From NCBI GenBank assembly GCA_944322145.1, contig CALUNW010000004.1, positions 124,001 through 188,000 on the forward strand: 64,000 nucleotides of DNA, written 5' to 3'. Positions 45,035-53,312 of this stretch are shown here, one piece after another (position 1 is the stretch's first letter; every line of letters begins with the position of its first letter). Both the position numbers and the translations under genes were made by a program. The DNA is from an uncultured Atopobiaceae bacterium (GTDB lineage Bacteria > Actinomycetota > Coriobacteriia > Coriobacteriales > Atopobiaceae). The notes below the pieces were generated by a model, which saw nothing but the letters and a program-made list of their open reading frames with translations, had not been told where the DNA came from and did not search any database.

Positions 45035-45511
45035 CTACAGCACCTGCTCGAGGCAGGTCTTCTGCACGGACATGCCCATCGCCTCGTAGAAGGCACGGGC
45101 GCCGGGGTTGCACTCCCAGACGTTGAGGGTCACGTTGTGGCAGCCGAGCTCGCGAGCATAGTAGAGGACGTGCCGGTAGAGCGCCGTGCCCACGTGCCGG
45201 CCCCGGCTGGCCTCGTCGACGCAGATGTCATCGATGTAGACGCTCAGGATGGGCTGCATGTTGTTGGACCCGCGATAGTCCTGGACGGCACAGAAGGCAT
45301 GGCCGAGCACGTGCTCGCCGTCCTCCTCGTCCACCGCCACGAACACCGGGCGCGCGTCGTCGGCAAACAGCGCGAGCAGCTCCTCGTCGGTGTACTTGCG
45401 CGTGCCCGCGCGGAAGAGGTCGGGCCGGCCCTCAGCGTGGACCGTCAGCACCTGGCTCAGCAGGCGATGCACCCCCGCCAGGTCCTTCTCGCACGCCCTT
45501 CTGATCTGCAT
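45035..45511 (-). CDS. GNAT-family N-acetyltransferase
   Basis: A 158-aa acetyltransferase. The acetyl-CoA loop is ICVDEASRGRHVGTALYRHV and the C-terminal block NVTLNVWECNPGARAFYEAMGM is typical of small GNAT enzymes. The ATG at 45511 lies inside the end of the ATP-grasp gene (80-nt overlap), making this the third gene of a minus-strand operon with the esterase-like and ATP-grasp proteins. The substrate is unknown. Confidence 0.88.
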   Translation of the reverse strand: MQIRRACEKDLAGVHRLLSQVLTVHAEGRPDLFRAGTRKYTDEELLALFADDARPVFVAVDEEDGEHVLGHAFCAVQDYRGSNNMQPILSVYIDDICVDEASRGRHVGTALYRHVLYYARELGCHNVTLNVWECNPGARAFYEAMGMSVQKTCLEQVL

Positions 45512-46712
45512 CGTGCTCACCCTCCCTCTCGTGGACGAACGCCACGAACTCGTCAGCCTCGCCCTGGGTCTCCAGCCGGGCCGTGTACTGATAGTCGCCC
45601 ATGTCGTCGGAGAGGGCCGCCGGCACGCGACCGTGCGACATGACGGCCGTGCCCCAGTGCGCGAGCACCTCGTCGTGACCATGGGCGTAGCGATGCGCGT
45701 CGCGGCGGCTCGCGTAGACGCAGAAGGCGTCCGTGCCGTCCTGCGGCGTCCGCCGCTCGTCGAAGCAGACCATGTCCGCCCAGACCTGGTAGACGTTGGT
45801 GGCGTGGGCGTAGTTCATCATCTCCGGCGTGGTGCCGCCCGGCGGGCGCACGTTCACCTCGAGGCCCGCGTAGTCGCCCGCACGCCCCAGGCCGGGATGG
45901 TCGCGCGAAAGGCGGAAGAACTCCAGGTGAACGAAGCGGCTCGTGATGCCGAAGGCGTACACCGTCCGCCGTCCCAGCCGCGAGAGCTCGGGGTCGACCT
46001 TCGGGAGCGACCGATAGGACAGGTCGAGCCCGCCGTGCACGACGTCGGCCATCGACGGCGGGAACTCCTCCTGGTTCTCAAAGAGCGGCTCGCCCCGACT
46101 GTCCACGATGGCGTCCCAGGAGCAGATCCGCCCCTCCACCAGCTGCTCGACCACATAGGGGACCTCCCCGCACGTGGCGAGAAGGTCGCGCAGGTCGTCG
46201 TCGCTGCGCAGGATGCGCGTCCCGCCCGCGCCCACGCCGACCTCGGGCTTGGCGAAGACGGGGTAGTGGCCCATCTCGCCGATGAACCAGCGCGTCTCGT
46301 CGAAGGTCGTGAGGTGCGTCTGGCGCGCCGAGGGGACGCCCGCCGCGGCATAGAGCGGCTTCTGCACGGCCTTGCTCTGCCAGCGCGCGACCTGGTCGGG
46401 GCGCGGGCCGTGAGCGACGTTGAAGTCCTCGCGCAGACGCGCGTCGAGCAGGAGCCAGTGCTCGTTGTTGGACTCTATCCAGTCGGGCTTTCCCCAGCGG
46501 GAGGCAAAGTGCGCGACGCCGCGATAGACCTGCTCGTAGTCCTCGAGGTCGTGAACCCAGTAGTATTCATCGAGCGAGGCCCTCACCTCGTCGGCAAGGG
46601 CCTCCCACGGCGTGTCGCCTATCCCGAGCGCCCGGGCGCCGTTGCGGCGCAGGGCCGCGCAGAACTGCCAGTAGACGCTCGGGAACTGCGGCGAGACAAA
46701 GATGACGTTCAT
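45432..46712 (-). CDS. ATP-grasp domain ligase
   Basis: A 426-aa ATP-grasp enzyme resembling the carbamoyl-phosphate-synthase/biotin-carboxylase-like ligases. The N-terminal pre-ATP-grasp fold starts MNVIFVSPQFPSVYWQFCAA. The central lid has YPVFAKPEVGVGAGGTRIL, and the metal site includes HLEFFRL and GLEVNVRPPGG. It would join a carboxylate to an amine or thiol at the cost of ATP. The gene starts directly after the stop of the esterase-like gene (TAA-ATG) and overlaps the GNAT gene. The C-terminal 20 residues are low-complexity. The product is unknown. Confidence 0.82.
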   Translation of the reverse strand: MNVIFVSPQFPSVYWQFCAALRRNGARALGIGDTPWEALADEVRASLDEYYWVHDLEDYEQVYRGVAHFASRWGKPDWIESNNEHWLLLDARLREDFNVAHGPRPDQVARWQSKAVQKPLYAAAGVPSARQTHLTTFDETRWFIGEMGHYPVFAKPEVGVGAGGTRILRSDDDLRDLLATCGEVPYVVEQLVEGRICSWDAIVDSRGEPLFENQEEFPPSMADVVHGGLDLSYRSLPKVDPELSRLGRRTVYAFGITSRFVHLEFFRLSRDHPGLGRAGDYAGLEVNVRPPGGTTPEMMNYAHATNVYQVWADMVCFDERRTPQDGTDAFCVYASRRDAHRYAHGHDEVLAHWGTAVMSHGRVPAALSDDMGDYQYTARLETQGEADEFVAFVHEREGEHDADQKGVREGPGGGASPAEPGADGPR

Positions 46713-47957
46713 TTACTCGGCGCTCGCGTCGCCCTTCGCAGCCGTCTTCTTGGTGGTCGCGGCCTTGGTCGCGGTGGCCTTGGCGGTCGTGGCCTTGGTC
46801 GTCGCGGCCTTCTTCGCCGTGGTCTTCGCGGGCGCGGCGGCCTTGGTGGCCTTGGCGGGCGTCGCGGCCTTGGCGGGCGTCGCGGCCTTCACGGCCTTGG
46901 CCGGAGCGGCGGGCTTCTCGGCCTTGGCGATGGCCGCCGGCTCCTCGGCCGCGGCGGCCTTGGCCGTCGAGGTCGCCTTGGCAGCGGTCTTGCGGGCGGC
47001 GGGCTTCTTGGCGGCAGCGGCGGCCGGCTTGGCCTCGGTCGCGGCGGCCTCGTCCTTCTCGACCTTTGCCGCGGCGGCCTTGGCGGTCGTCTTGGCCGTG
47101 GCGCGCTTGGCGGCGGGCTTCTTCTCGGCAGCGGCCTTGGTGGTCGTGGTCGCGGCCTTCTTGCGCGTGGTCGTGGCGCGCTTCTTGGCCGGCTTCTCGG
47201 CCGCCGTGGTCTTCTCGACGTCGGCGAGCACGATCGGCAGGAAGTAGCGCAGCTGCTTCTTCCACCAGTACCAGTTGTGCGTCACGTCGCCGCCCCAGTA
47301 GTCGCACCAGGCCTCGACGCCCAGGCGGACGAGGTTGGCGTCCATCTCGCGCGTGCAGCGCAGCGAGTCGGCCTCGGAGGCCTCCTGGCCGGTGCAGAAC
47401 AGCAGCTGACGCTGGTTGTACACGGCCACGTAGGGGTGGTCGAGCGGCATCTGCGGCAGGAAGGCGTTGGGCGTGTTGTCGTAGAGGGTGGCGTCCATCC
47501 AGTCGCCGAAGTAGCGGCGCGCGTCATAGCTGCCGGAGAGGCAGACGCAGCCCTGGAAGAGGTCCGGGCGGCGCAGCAGCGCGATGGCGGCGTGCGTGGC
47601 GCCCATGTCGCAGCCCATGGCCAGCGGGCGGGCGGTGGACTTGCTCACCTTGTGGACGAGGGGCACGAGCTCGTCGACCACGTAGTGATAGTAGGTCTCC
47701 TGGCGCTGGGCGCGCTCCTTGGGGTCGCCGTCGGCGGCCCAGGACTCCTGGTCCACGGTCTCGGTGCAGAAGAGCTGGATGATGCCGGAGTCGAGGTACT
47801 CGGCGAGCTCGTCGACCACGCCCGCGTCCTCGAGGCTCTCCGGAGAGGCGGCCAGCGTCGGGAACATCACGACGGGCAGGCCCTTCTTGCCGTATACGTT
47901 GACGTGCATGTCCTTGCCGAGAATGGCGCTCCCGCACACGACGCTTTTCTTGTCCAT
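46713..47957 (-). CDS. Esterase-like protein lacking the nucleophile Ser, with histone-like Lys/Ala tail
   Basis: A 414-aa protein. Residues 1-246 match the putative-esterase alpha/beta-hydrolase family (VVMFPTLAAS, LFQGCVCLSGSYDARRYFG, GDVTHNWYWWKKQL with His227). The nucleophile elbow reads AMGCDMGATHA: Asp117 stands where the family has Ser (GCSMGA), so it is probably not a standard esterase. Residues 247-414 form a tail of Ala, Lys, Thr and Pro (KKAATTTTKAAAEKKPAAKR) like histone H1 or HupB tails, likely binding nucleic acid or polyphosphate. It heads the operon with the ATP-grasp and GNAT genes. The ATG follows GGGGGATC. Confidence 0.78.
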   Translation of the reverse strand: MDKKSVVCGSAILGKDMHVNVYGKKGLPVVMFPTLAASPESLEDAGVVDELAEYLDSGIIQLFCTETVDQESWAADGDPKERAQRQETYYHYVVDELVPLVHKVSKSTARPLAMGCDMGATHAAIALLRRPDLFQGCVCLSGSYDARRYFGDWMDATLYDNTPNAFLPQMPLDHPYVAVYNQRQLLFCTGQEASEADSLRCTREMDANLVRLGVEAWCDYWGGDVTHNWYWWKKQLRYFLPIVLADVEKTTAAEKPAKKRATTTRKKAATTTTKAAAEKKPAAKRATAKTTAKAAAAKVEKDEAAATEAKPAAAAAKKPAARKTAAKATSTAKAAAAEEPAAIAKAEKPAAPAKAVKAATPAKAATPAKATKAAAPAKTTAKKAATTKATTAKATATKAATTKKTAAKGDASAE

Positions 47958-48134
47958 ATGATCCCCCAAGATGTGTTTCCTAGGTGCTTTCCCCGAAAGT
48001 GCATAAGCCATCTTATCGCTTTTAGCTGAAAGCCATGTTTTCTCCTCGTAAGGGTGATACGAGACTGAAACGCTTGCGCCGTTGCGCCCGCCGTCGGGCA
48101 GGGCCACAATGGAGGCTCGAGCGAAGGGAGTCTC

Positions 48135-48515
48135 ATGGCGGAGAAGACGACGAAGGCGCTGCGCAGCGCCGCGAGGGTGCTGGCGTACGGAGGCGTCGCC
48201 GCCCTCGGCCTGGCCGCGGTCGCGTTTGTGTTCGCGCTCCTGTCACACGGCCTCGACTGGTCGGCGGGCCTCGACTGGGCGCGCAAGCTGCTGCTTCTGG
48301 TGGGCGCCCTCTGCCTGATCACGGGCGGGTGCGGCCTCTTCGTCTCCGGGCGCGACCGGCCGAGCGACGCCGTGACCCCGCACGAGGACGACACCTTCCG
48401 CATGTTCTGGCACGAGGTGGGCATGCCGTGGGGCGCCGCGGTGAGCCTCGCCTCCATCGACTTCCTCGTTCTGGGGACGGTCGTGGACCTCGTGTACTTC
48501 TCGGTCGCCGGTTAG
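48135..48515 (+). CDS. Small membrane protein of unknown function
   Basis: A 126-aa protein with three predicted transmembrane helices (about 18-38, 49-70, 97-122) and a short charged loop (RDRPSDAVTPHEDDTFRMFW). AAGGGAG precedes the ATG, and codon use fits the genome. I do not recognise the family. It is followed 75 bp later by the DUF1846 gene. The upstream spacer 47958-48134 contains a near-palindrome GCTTTTAGCTGAAAGC (48018-48033), possibly an operator for either flanking gene. Confidence 0.7.
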   Translation: MAEKTTKALRSAARVLAYGGVAALGLAAVAFVFALLSHGLDWSAGLDWARKLLLLVGALCLITGGCGLFVSGRDRPSDAVTPHEDDTFRMFWHEVGMPWGAAVSLASIDFLVLGTVVDLVYFSVAG

Positions 48516-48589
48516 AGCTCTGGGGCACGGGCGGGCTCGGGCGTGTTACCCTTTCTGGTTGGAAATCGCCACAGAGAGGACCCCCGCCC

Positions 48590-50071
48590 ATGCGCATCGG
48601 ATTTGACAACGACAAGTACATCGCACTCCAGGCCGAGAAGATCCGCAAGCGCATAGGGCAGTTCGGCGGCAAGCTCTACCTGGAGTTTGGCGGCAAGCTC
48701 TTTGACGACTACCACGCGAGCCGCGTGCTGCCCGGCTTTGAGCCCGACTCCAAGATCCGCATGCTCGAGAGCCTCAAGGACGACGTCGAGGCCATCATCG
48801 TCATCAACGCGGACAACATCGAGAACGCCAAGCGCCGCTCCGACATCGGCATCACCTACGAGGAGGACGCGCTGCGCCTGATGGACTCGTTCCGCGCGCG
48901 CGGCCTCATGGTCGGCGGCATCTGCATCACGCACTTCACGGGGCAGCCGCACGCCGAGGCGTTCCAGCGCCGCCTCGAGGCGATGGGCGTGCGCTCCTGG
49001 CGCCACTACCTCATCGACGGCTACCCCTCGGACGTCAACCACATCGTCTCGGACGAGGGCTTCGGCAAGAACGACTACATCGAGACGAGCCGGCCGCTCG
49101 TCGTGGTGACCGCTCCCGGCCCCGGCTCGGGCAAGCTCGCCACGTGCCTCAGCCAGCTCTACCACGAGAACAAGCGCGGCGTTCAGGCCGGCTATGCCAA
49201 GTACGAGACCTTCCCGGTGTGGAACCTGCCGCTCAAGCACCCCGTGAACGTCGCGTACGAGGCCGCGACCGCCGACCTCGACGACCGCAACATCATCGAC
49301 CCGTGGCACCTCGAGGCCTACGGCGAGGTCACCGTCAACTACAACCGCGACGTCGAGACCTTCCCCGTGCTCAAGGCCATGATGGAGAAGATCGCCGGCG
49401 AGAGCCCCTATCAGTCCCCCACCGACATGGGCGTCAACATGGTGGGCCTGTGCATCTCCGACGACGACGTCTGCCGCGAGGCCGCCAAGAACGAGATCGT
49501 GCGCCGCTACTTCACCGCAGCCGAGGAGCTGCGCCGCACCGGCGAGGGCGAGGGCGCGCTCGCCAAGATCGAGCTGCTCATGAGCCAGGCGGGCGTCACG
49601 AGCGACTACTCGCCCGCGCACCAGGCGGCCCTTGCCAAGGAGGAGGCGACGGGCGGCCCGGCGGCAGCGATGGTCCTGCCCGACGGCGCGCTCGTGACTG
49701 GTAAGACCTCCGACCTCATGGGCGCGGCGGCGTCGCTTCTGCTCAACGCCGCCAAGCACATGGCGGGCATCCCCAAGAAGACCTACGTGGTGAGCGAGGA
49801 GGCGCTCGTGCCGATCTGCCACCTCAAGACCGAGCACCTGCGCAGCCGCAACCCGCGCCTCCACTCGGACGAGATGCTCATCGCGCTCTCGCTCTCCTCG
49901 GCGACCAACCCGCAGGCGGAGGAGACGGTCGACGCCCTCGAGCAGCTGGCCGGCTGCGACGCCTATTTCTCGGTCATCATCTCCGAGCAGGACAAGAACA
50001 CCTATCGCAACCTGGGCATCAACGTCTGCTGCGAGCCCAAGTACGAGCGCCGCGGCTACTATCACCGCTGA
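48590..50071 (+). CDS. DUF1846 (UPF0371) family protein
   Basis: A 493-aa protein of typical family length, almost co-linear with UPF0371 members (MRIGFDNDKYIALQAEKIRK, FGGKLYLEFGGKLFDDYHAS, ICITHFTGQPHAE, VVVTAPGPGSGKLATCLSQL). The PGPGSGK segment looks like a nucleotide-binding loop. The family's biochemical role is not established. The ATG at 48590 has GAGAGGA nine bases upstream. Confidence 0.9.
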   Translation: MRIGFDNDKYIALQAEKIRKRIGQFGGKLYLEFGGKLFDDYHASRVLPGFEPDSKIRMLESLKDDVEAIIVINADNIENAKRRSDIGITYEEDALRLMDSFRARGLMVGGICITHFTGQPHAEAFQRRLEAMGVRSWRHYLIDGYPSDVNHIVSDEGFGKNDYIETSRPLVVVTAPGPGSGKLATCLSQLYHENKRGVQAGYAKYETFPVWNLPLKHPVNVAYEAATADLDDRNIIDPWHLEAYGEVTVNYNRDVETFPVLKAMMEKIAGESPYQSPTDMGVNMVGLCISDDDVCREAAKNEIVRRYFTAAEELRRTGEGEGALAKIELLMSQAGVTSDYSPAHQAALAKEEATGGPAAAMVLPDGALVTGKTSDLMGAAASLLLNAAKHMAGIPKKTYVVSEEALVPICHLKTEHLRSRNPRLHSDEMLIALSLSSATNPQAEETVDALEQLAGCDAYFSVIISEQDKNTYRNLGINVCCEPKYERRGYYHR

Positions 50072-50083
50072 TTTCTGGATTGC

Positions 50084-50158
50084 TACTTTGCCTGACCGCG
50101 CACACCTCCCATTTTGAAGAGGAAATCTCCCTCAAAACGGGAGGTGTGTGCGGTCTGG
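50084..50158. repeat. Inverted repeat, GACCGCGCAYACC family (copy 2)
   Basis: Arms 50094-50117 and 50132-50155 pair at 22 of 24 positions around a 14-nt loop (AGAGGAAATCTCCC). It sits just past the stop of the nuclease-like gene (50163) and starts CTACTTTGCCTGACCGCGC, identical to the start of copy 3. Confidence 0.9.
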
Positions 50159-50162
50159 CGTT

Positions 50163-51095
50163 TTACTCAAGCTCCTTGACGAGCCAATCTCTGCGCTCAG
50201 GCTTCGGCATCTTTGGACTAACCCACAGGTCACGGGCAATCTGGCGCGCCAAGACGTCGAGAGCGTCCCCCGACAGCTGTCCAGAAGTCACCGAGGCCAC
50301 CTTCCACCCCATGCTCTTGAGCGAGTTCCTCTTCTTGGCGTCCGAGTCGATCTTTTCGGCGCTCGCATGATAGAGCGTGCTGTCAACCTCAATGACGGTT
50401 CGCCTCTCCGGCCAGCAGATGTCTACCTCATATCGTGCGAACTGGCTAAACGGAACGTCTTCTGCGCGTGGAGTGATGAGATAGTTCAACTCGGGCCGCG
50501 TTAATCCATATCCCCCGAGCTTGATCGGCAGAGTGAGGACGAGCGCGGCCTTCGTCTCCAGCGGAGAACGGGCCGGGTGCATCGAGTAGCCGAGCGCCCG
50601 TCGAAGCTTATCCACCCCGGGACATCCTTTAGCCGACATCAAATAAGAACGAAGCTCGTCATCTGTGAAGAGGGGGTCCCTGTCCATGAATCCGCGAGAG
50701 TCTTCAGACTTGCCATAGAGACCGAGGCACTCCATCACACGAGAGGCCACATGGGGAAGACTTGAGCGCACGCCGTCAAGCAGGCAGCAAAAGGCCGGCG
50801 ACGTAATCAACAGCCCTGGAGCAATCTGGTAGAGCGAGCCTGCCGGCAGGCGCCCTGACCACACGTGACACTTCACCCTCTGAGAGCGCAGCCTTCTTTC
50901 GGAGCTATCTACAAGAATGTGGACTGGATTGTCCCTGGTTGGCTCGATGCCCAGCAGTTCGAGCCCGCTCTTCAGCACGTCGCGGCTCGACCGAGCGCTC
51001 CAGTCCGTCTGAGAGGAGCACGGGTTGCCCAGCCTGTTGAGCAAGCCCTTGTGCGCCCAGAGGCGCATAGCACTTATGTCCGTAATTGTTATCAT
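50163..51095 (-). CDS. DUF559-like endonuclease-fold protein
   Basis: A 310-aa protein. The C-terminal third resembles the DUF559/Vsr-type PD-(D/E)xK fold: RYEVDICWPERRTVIEVDST, with KKRNSLKSMGWKV as the trailing Lys/Trp motif. The N-terminal 190 residues are unrecognised but resemble AbiEi-like or competence-associated proteins of Coriobacteria in layout. It is less G+C-rich than its neighbours and is flanked by two near-identical inverted repeats in the same orientation. The ATG at 51095 coincides with the predicted transcription start; the alternative is the ATG at 51068. The substrate is unknown. Confidence 0.65.
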   Translation of the reverse strand: MITITDISAMRLWAHKGLLNRLGNPCSSQTDWSARSSRDVLKSGLELLGIEPTRDNPVHILVDSSERRLRSQRVKCHVWSGRLPAGSLYQIAPGLLITSPAFCCLLDGVRSSLPHVASRVMECLGLYGKSEDSRGFMDRDPLFTDDELRSYLMSAKGCPGVDKLRRALGYSMHPARSPLETKAALVLTLPIKLGGYGLTRPELNYLITPRAEDVPFSQFARYEVDICWPERRTVIEVDSTLYHASAEKIDSDAKKRNSLKSMGWKVASVTSGQLSGDALDVLARQIARDLWVSPKMPKPERRDWLVKELE

Positions 51096-51101
51096 AATAA
51101 T

Positions 51102-51130
51102 GTTATATATTATTATTTACAGAGTGTCAA
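51102..51130 (-). promoter_or_regulatory. Near-consensus promoter of the DUF559-like gene
   Basis: On the minus strand, TTGACA (51130-51125), a 17-nt spacer and TATAAC (51107-51102). This is the closest match to the sigma-70 consensus I see in the window. The predicted start point (about 51095) falls on the ATG, which implies a leaderless mRNA or use of the ATG at 51068. Confidence 0.75.
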
Positions 51131-51171
51131 AGTTTTTTAAAGGGCTGTACTGTTATCTGATGTAAAGGCGG

Positions 51172-51253
51172 CTACTTTGCCTGACCGCGCATACCTCCCG
51201 TTTTGAAGGGGAAATCTCCCTCAAAACGGGAGGTATGCGCGGTCCGCAAAAGT
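51172..51253. repeat. Inverted repeat, GACCGCGCATACC family (copy 3)
   Basis: Arms 51183-51206 and 51221-51244 are 24-bp perfect reverse complements around AGGGGAAATCTCCC. The outer flanks TACTTTGC and GCAAAAGTA extend the symmetry. It nearly duplicates copy 2, in the same orientation. Confidence 0.92.
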
Positions 51254-51324
51254 ACTCCACGACTCCAGGCCCATTTGGCACCGTTCGCGGTATGCTTTCC
51301 TCTGGTTCAATCGAGAGGAGAGAC

Positions 51325-52155
51325 GTGGACTACCAGCTCATCGCCTTCGACATGGACGGGACGCTGCTCGACACCGGCAAGCACGTGCTCCCGTCCTCGA
51401 CGCAGGCCATTGACGAGGCCGTCGCGGCAGGCAAGGACGTAGCCATCTGCTCGGGCCGCAGCCCCAAGATGATCGAGCTCGACCACGCGAGCTTCGGCCG
51501 CGTGCGCTACGCCATCTGCTGCAACGGCACCGTGCTCTACGACCTCGCGGAGCACCGCGTCCTCTCCACCACATCGTTCGACCACGAGACCGTCGCGCGC
51601 GCCGTGGCGGCCGTCGGCGACGATGACGCCATGATCGACGTCTTCTCCGGCGCCGACATGTACTGCCAGACGACGGACCTCGAGCGGATGGACCACTATC
51701 GCATGGGCATCTACCAGGGTCTCTACGACGCAACGTCCACTCCGGTCGAGGACGTCCGCACCGTGCTGCTCGACCCCGCCACCTCCGTGCAGAAGTTCAT
51801 CTTCCACTTTGCCGACCCGGCGTCGCGCGCGCCGGCGCGCGAACGGCTCGCCGGCCTGCCCGTCGAGCTCGCCGAGTCCGAGGACGCGAGCCTCGAGCTC
51901 TCCCCCGCCGGCGCCAACAAGGGCTCGGGCCTCGTCGCGCTCGCTGAGCTCCTCGGCATCCCGCGCGCGGCGACCATCGCCGTCGGCGACGCCGAGAACG
52001 ACCTCTCGATGCTGCGCGCGGCGGGCCTGGGCGTGGCCATGGGCAACGCCACCGCGGAGGCGCGCGCGGCCGCGGACGTCGTCGTGGCCGACAACGACCA
52101 CGACGGCTGCGCCGAGGCGATCCGTCGCTTTCTTCTGGGAGGTGAGGACGCGTGA
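51325..52155 (+). CDS. HAD-superfamily Cof-type phosphatase
   Basis: A 276-aa HAD IIB hydrolase. Motif 1 is FDMDGTLLDTGK, motif II CSGRSPKM, motif III lysine in GANKGSGL, motif IV VGDAENDLSMLRAAG. It starts at GTG (51325) after GAGAGGAGA. Its stop overlaps the asparaginase start (GTGA), so the two are co-translated. The substrate is probably a phosphosugar or cofactor phosphate, not predictable from the sequence. Confidence 0.88.
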   Translation: MDYQLIAFDMDGTLLDTGKHVLPSSTQAIDEAVAAGKDVAICSGRSPKMIELDHASFGRVRYAICCNGTVLYDLAEHRVLSTTSFDHETVARAVAAVGDDDAMIDVFSGADMYCQTTDLERMDHYRMGIYQGLYDATSTPVEDVRTVLLDPATSVQKFIFHFADPASRAPARERLAGLPVELAESEDASLELSPAGANKGSGLVALAELLGIPRAATIAVGDAENDLSMLRAAGLGVAMGNATAEARAAADVVVADNDHDGCAEAIRRFLLGGEDA

Positions 52156-53156
52156 GGCGCATCCTCATGATCGCCACGGGCGGCACCATCGCCTCGACCG
52201 AGGACGGGTCGGGACTCGCCCCCACCATGACCGGGCCCGAGCTCGCCCGTCAGGTCCCGCTGCTCGACACCATCTGCGAGCTCGACTTCGTCCAGCCCAT
52301 GAACATCGACAGCACCAACATGCGCCCGCGCGACTGGCTCGAGATCGCCCGCGCCGTGCGCGACGCGTACGCCGACTACGACGGCTTCGTCATCCTCCAC
52401 GGCACGGACACGATGGCCTACACCGCCGCGGCGCTCTCCTACCTCATCCAGGACAGCGAGAAGCCCATCGTGCTCACGGGCTCGCAGCAGCCCATGGCCA
52501 ACCCCTTCACCGACGCCAAGCTCAACATCTACCACAGCGTGCTCTACGCCTGCGACGACGACAGCCGCGACGTCAACGTGGTCTTTGGCGGCAAGGTCAT
52601 CTGCGGCACCCGCGCCCACAAGCAGCGCACCATGAGCTTCAACGCCTTCACGAGCATGAACTACCCGTCCGTGGCCTACATCCGCGGCGACCGCATCGTC
52701 CGCCCCGCCGGCGCCCCGCTCGCCCGCAAGACCGGCGCCGCGCCACGCTTCTACGAGGACCTCAACGAGCGCGTCATCGTGATCAAGCTCACGCCCGAGC
52801 TGCGCCCGAGCATCTTCGACCTCCTGCGCCGCGACTACGACGCCGTCATCCTCGAGACCTTTGGCATCGGCGGCATCCCCGCCTACGACGGCTCCTACCA
52901 GGACGCCATCTTCGACTGGGTGGACTCCGGCCGCACCCTCGTGGTGACCACGCAGGTGCCCGAGGAGGGTCTCGATCTCGGCGTCTACGAGGTCGGGCAC
53001 GCCTACGCCGAGAAGGACGGCATCCTGAAGGGCGACGACATGTCCACCGAGGCCCTCGTCGCCAAGACCATGTGGGCCCTCGGCCAGACCAACGACCCCG
53101 CCGAGGTCGCCCGCCTCTTCTACGCCCCCATCAACCACGACCGCGTGCCGCGCTAA
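52152..53156 (+). CDS. ansA: L-asparaginase, type I-like
   Basis: A 334-aa cytoplasmic amidohydrolase converting asparagine to aspartate and ammonia. Catalytic threonines are in ATGGTIAST and ILHGTDTMAYTA, with the Lys in the following block. No signal peptide, in keeping with the cytoplasmic type. It starts at GTG (52152) within the stop of the HAD gene. HAYAEKDGI is encoded by a CGAGAAGGAC word, though here it is in a conserved region. Confidence 0.92.
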   Translation: MRRILMIATGGTIASTEDGSGLAPTMTGPELARQVPLLDTICELDFVQPMNIDSTNMRPRDWLEIARAVRDAYADYDGFVILHGTDTMAYTAAALSYLIQDSEKPIVLTGSQQPMANPFTDAKLNIYHSVLYACDDDSRDVNVVFGGKVICGTRAHKQRTMSFNAFTSMNYPSVAYIRGDRIVRPAGAPLARKTGAAPRFYEDLNERVIVIKLTPELRPSIFDLLRRDYDAVILETFGIGGIPAYDGSYQDAIFDWVDSGRTLVVTTQVPEEGLDLGVYEVGHAYAEKDGILKGDDMSTEALVAKTMWALGQTNDPAEVARLFYAPINHDRVPR

Positions 53157-53182
53157 CGAACCCGCAATAGCGCCCGCCCCGG

Positions 53183-53290
53183 GGGCCCGGCGGTCTTGCT
53201 CCGTGCTCAAACAGTCCTCTTCGCACGAAGGCCACATTAAGTGGCCTTCGGCTCATGCGGAACTGCGCGCGGAGCAAGACCGCCGGGCCC
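53183..53290. repeat. Conserved-core hairpin element, copy 3 (21-bp perfect arms)
   Basis: Arms 53183-53203 and 53270-53290 are perfect reverse complements. The 66-nt loop begins TGCTCAAACAG and ends GGAACTGCGCG like copy 2, but its middle is replaced by another hairpin (CGAAGGCCAC, ATTAA, inverse; 53226-53250). It faces copy 4 tail to tail. Confidence 0.9.
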
Positions 53291-53312
53291 TGACGACGAC
53301 ATCAACGACCGC

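Noticed and set aside
53009..53018. CGAGAAGGAC in ansA as evidence of word insertion in a linker
   Set aside because: Here the word encodes residues inside a conserved stretch of the asparaginase, so it is counted as an occurrence but not as linker insertion.
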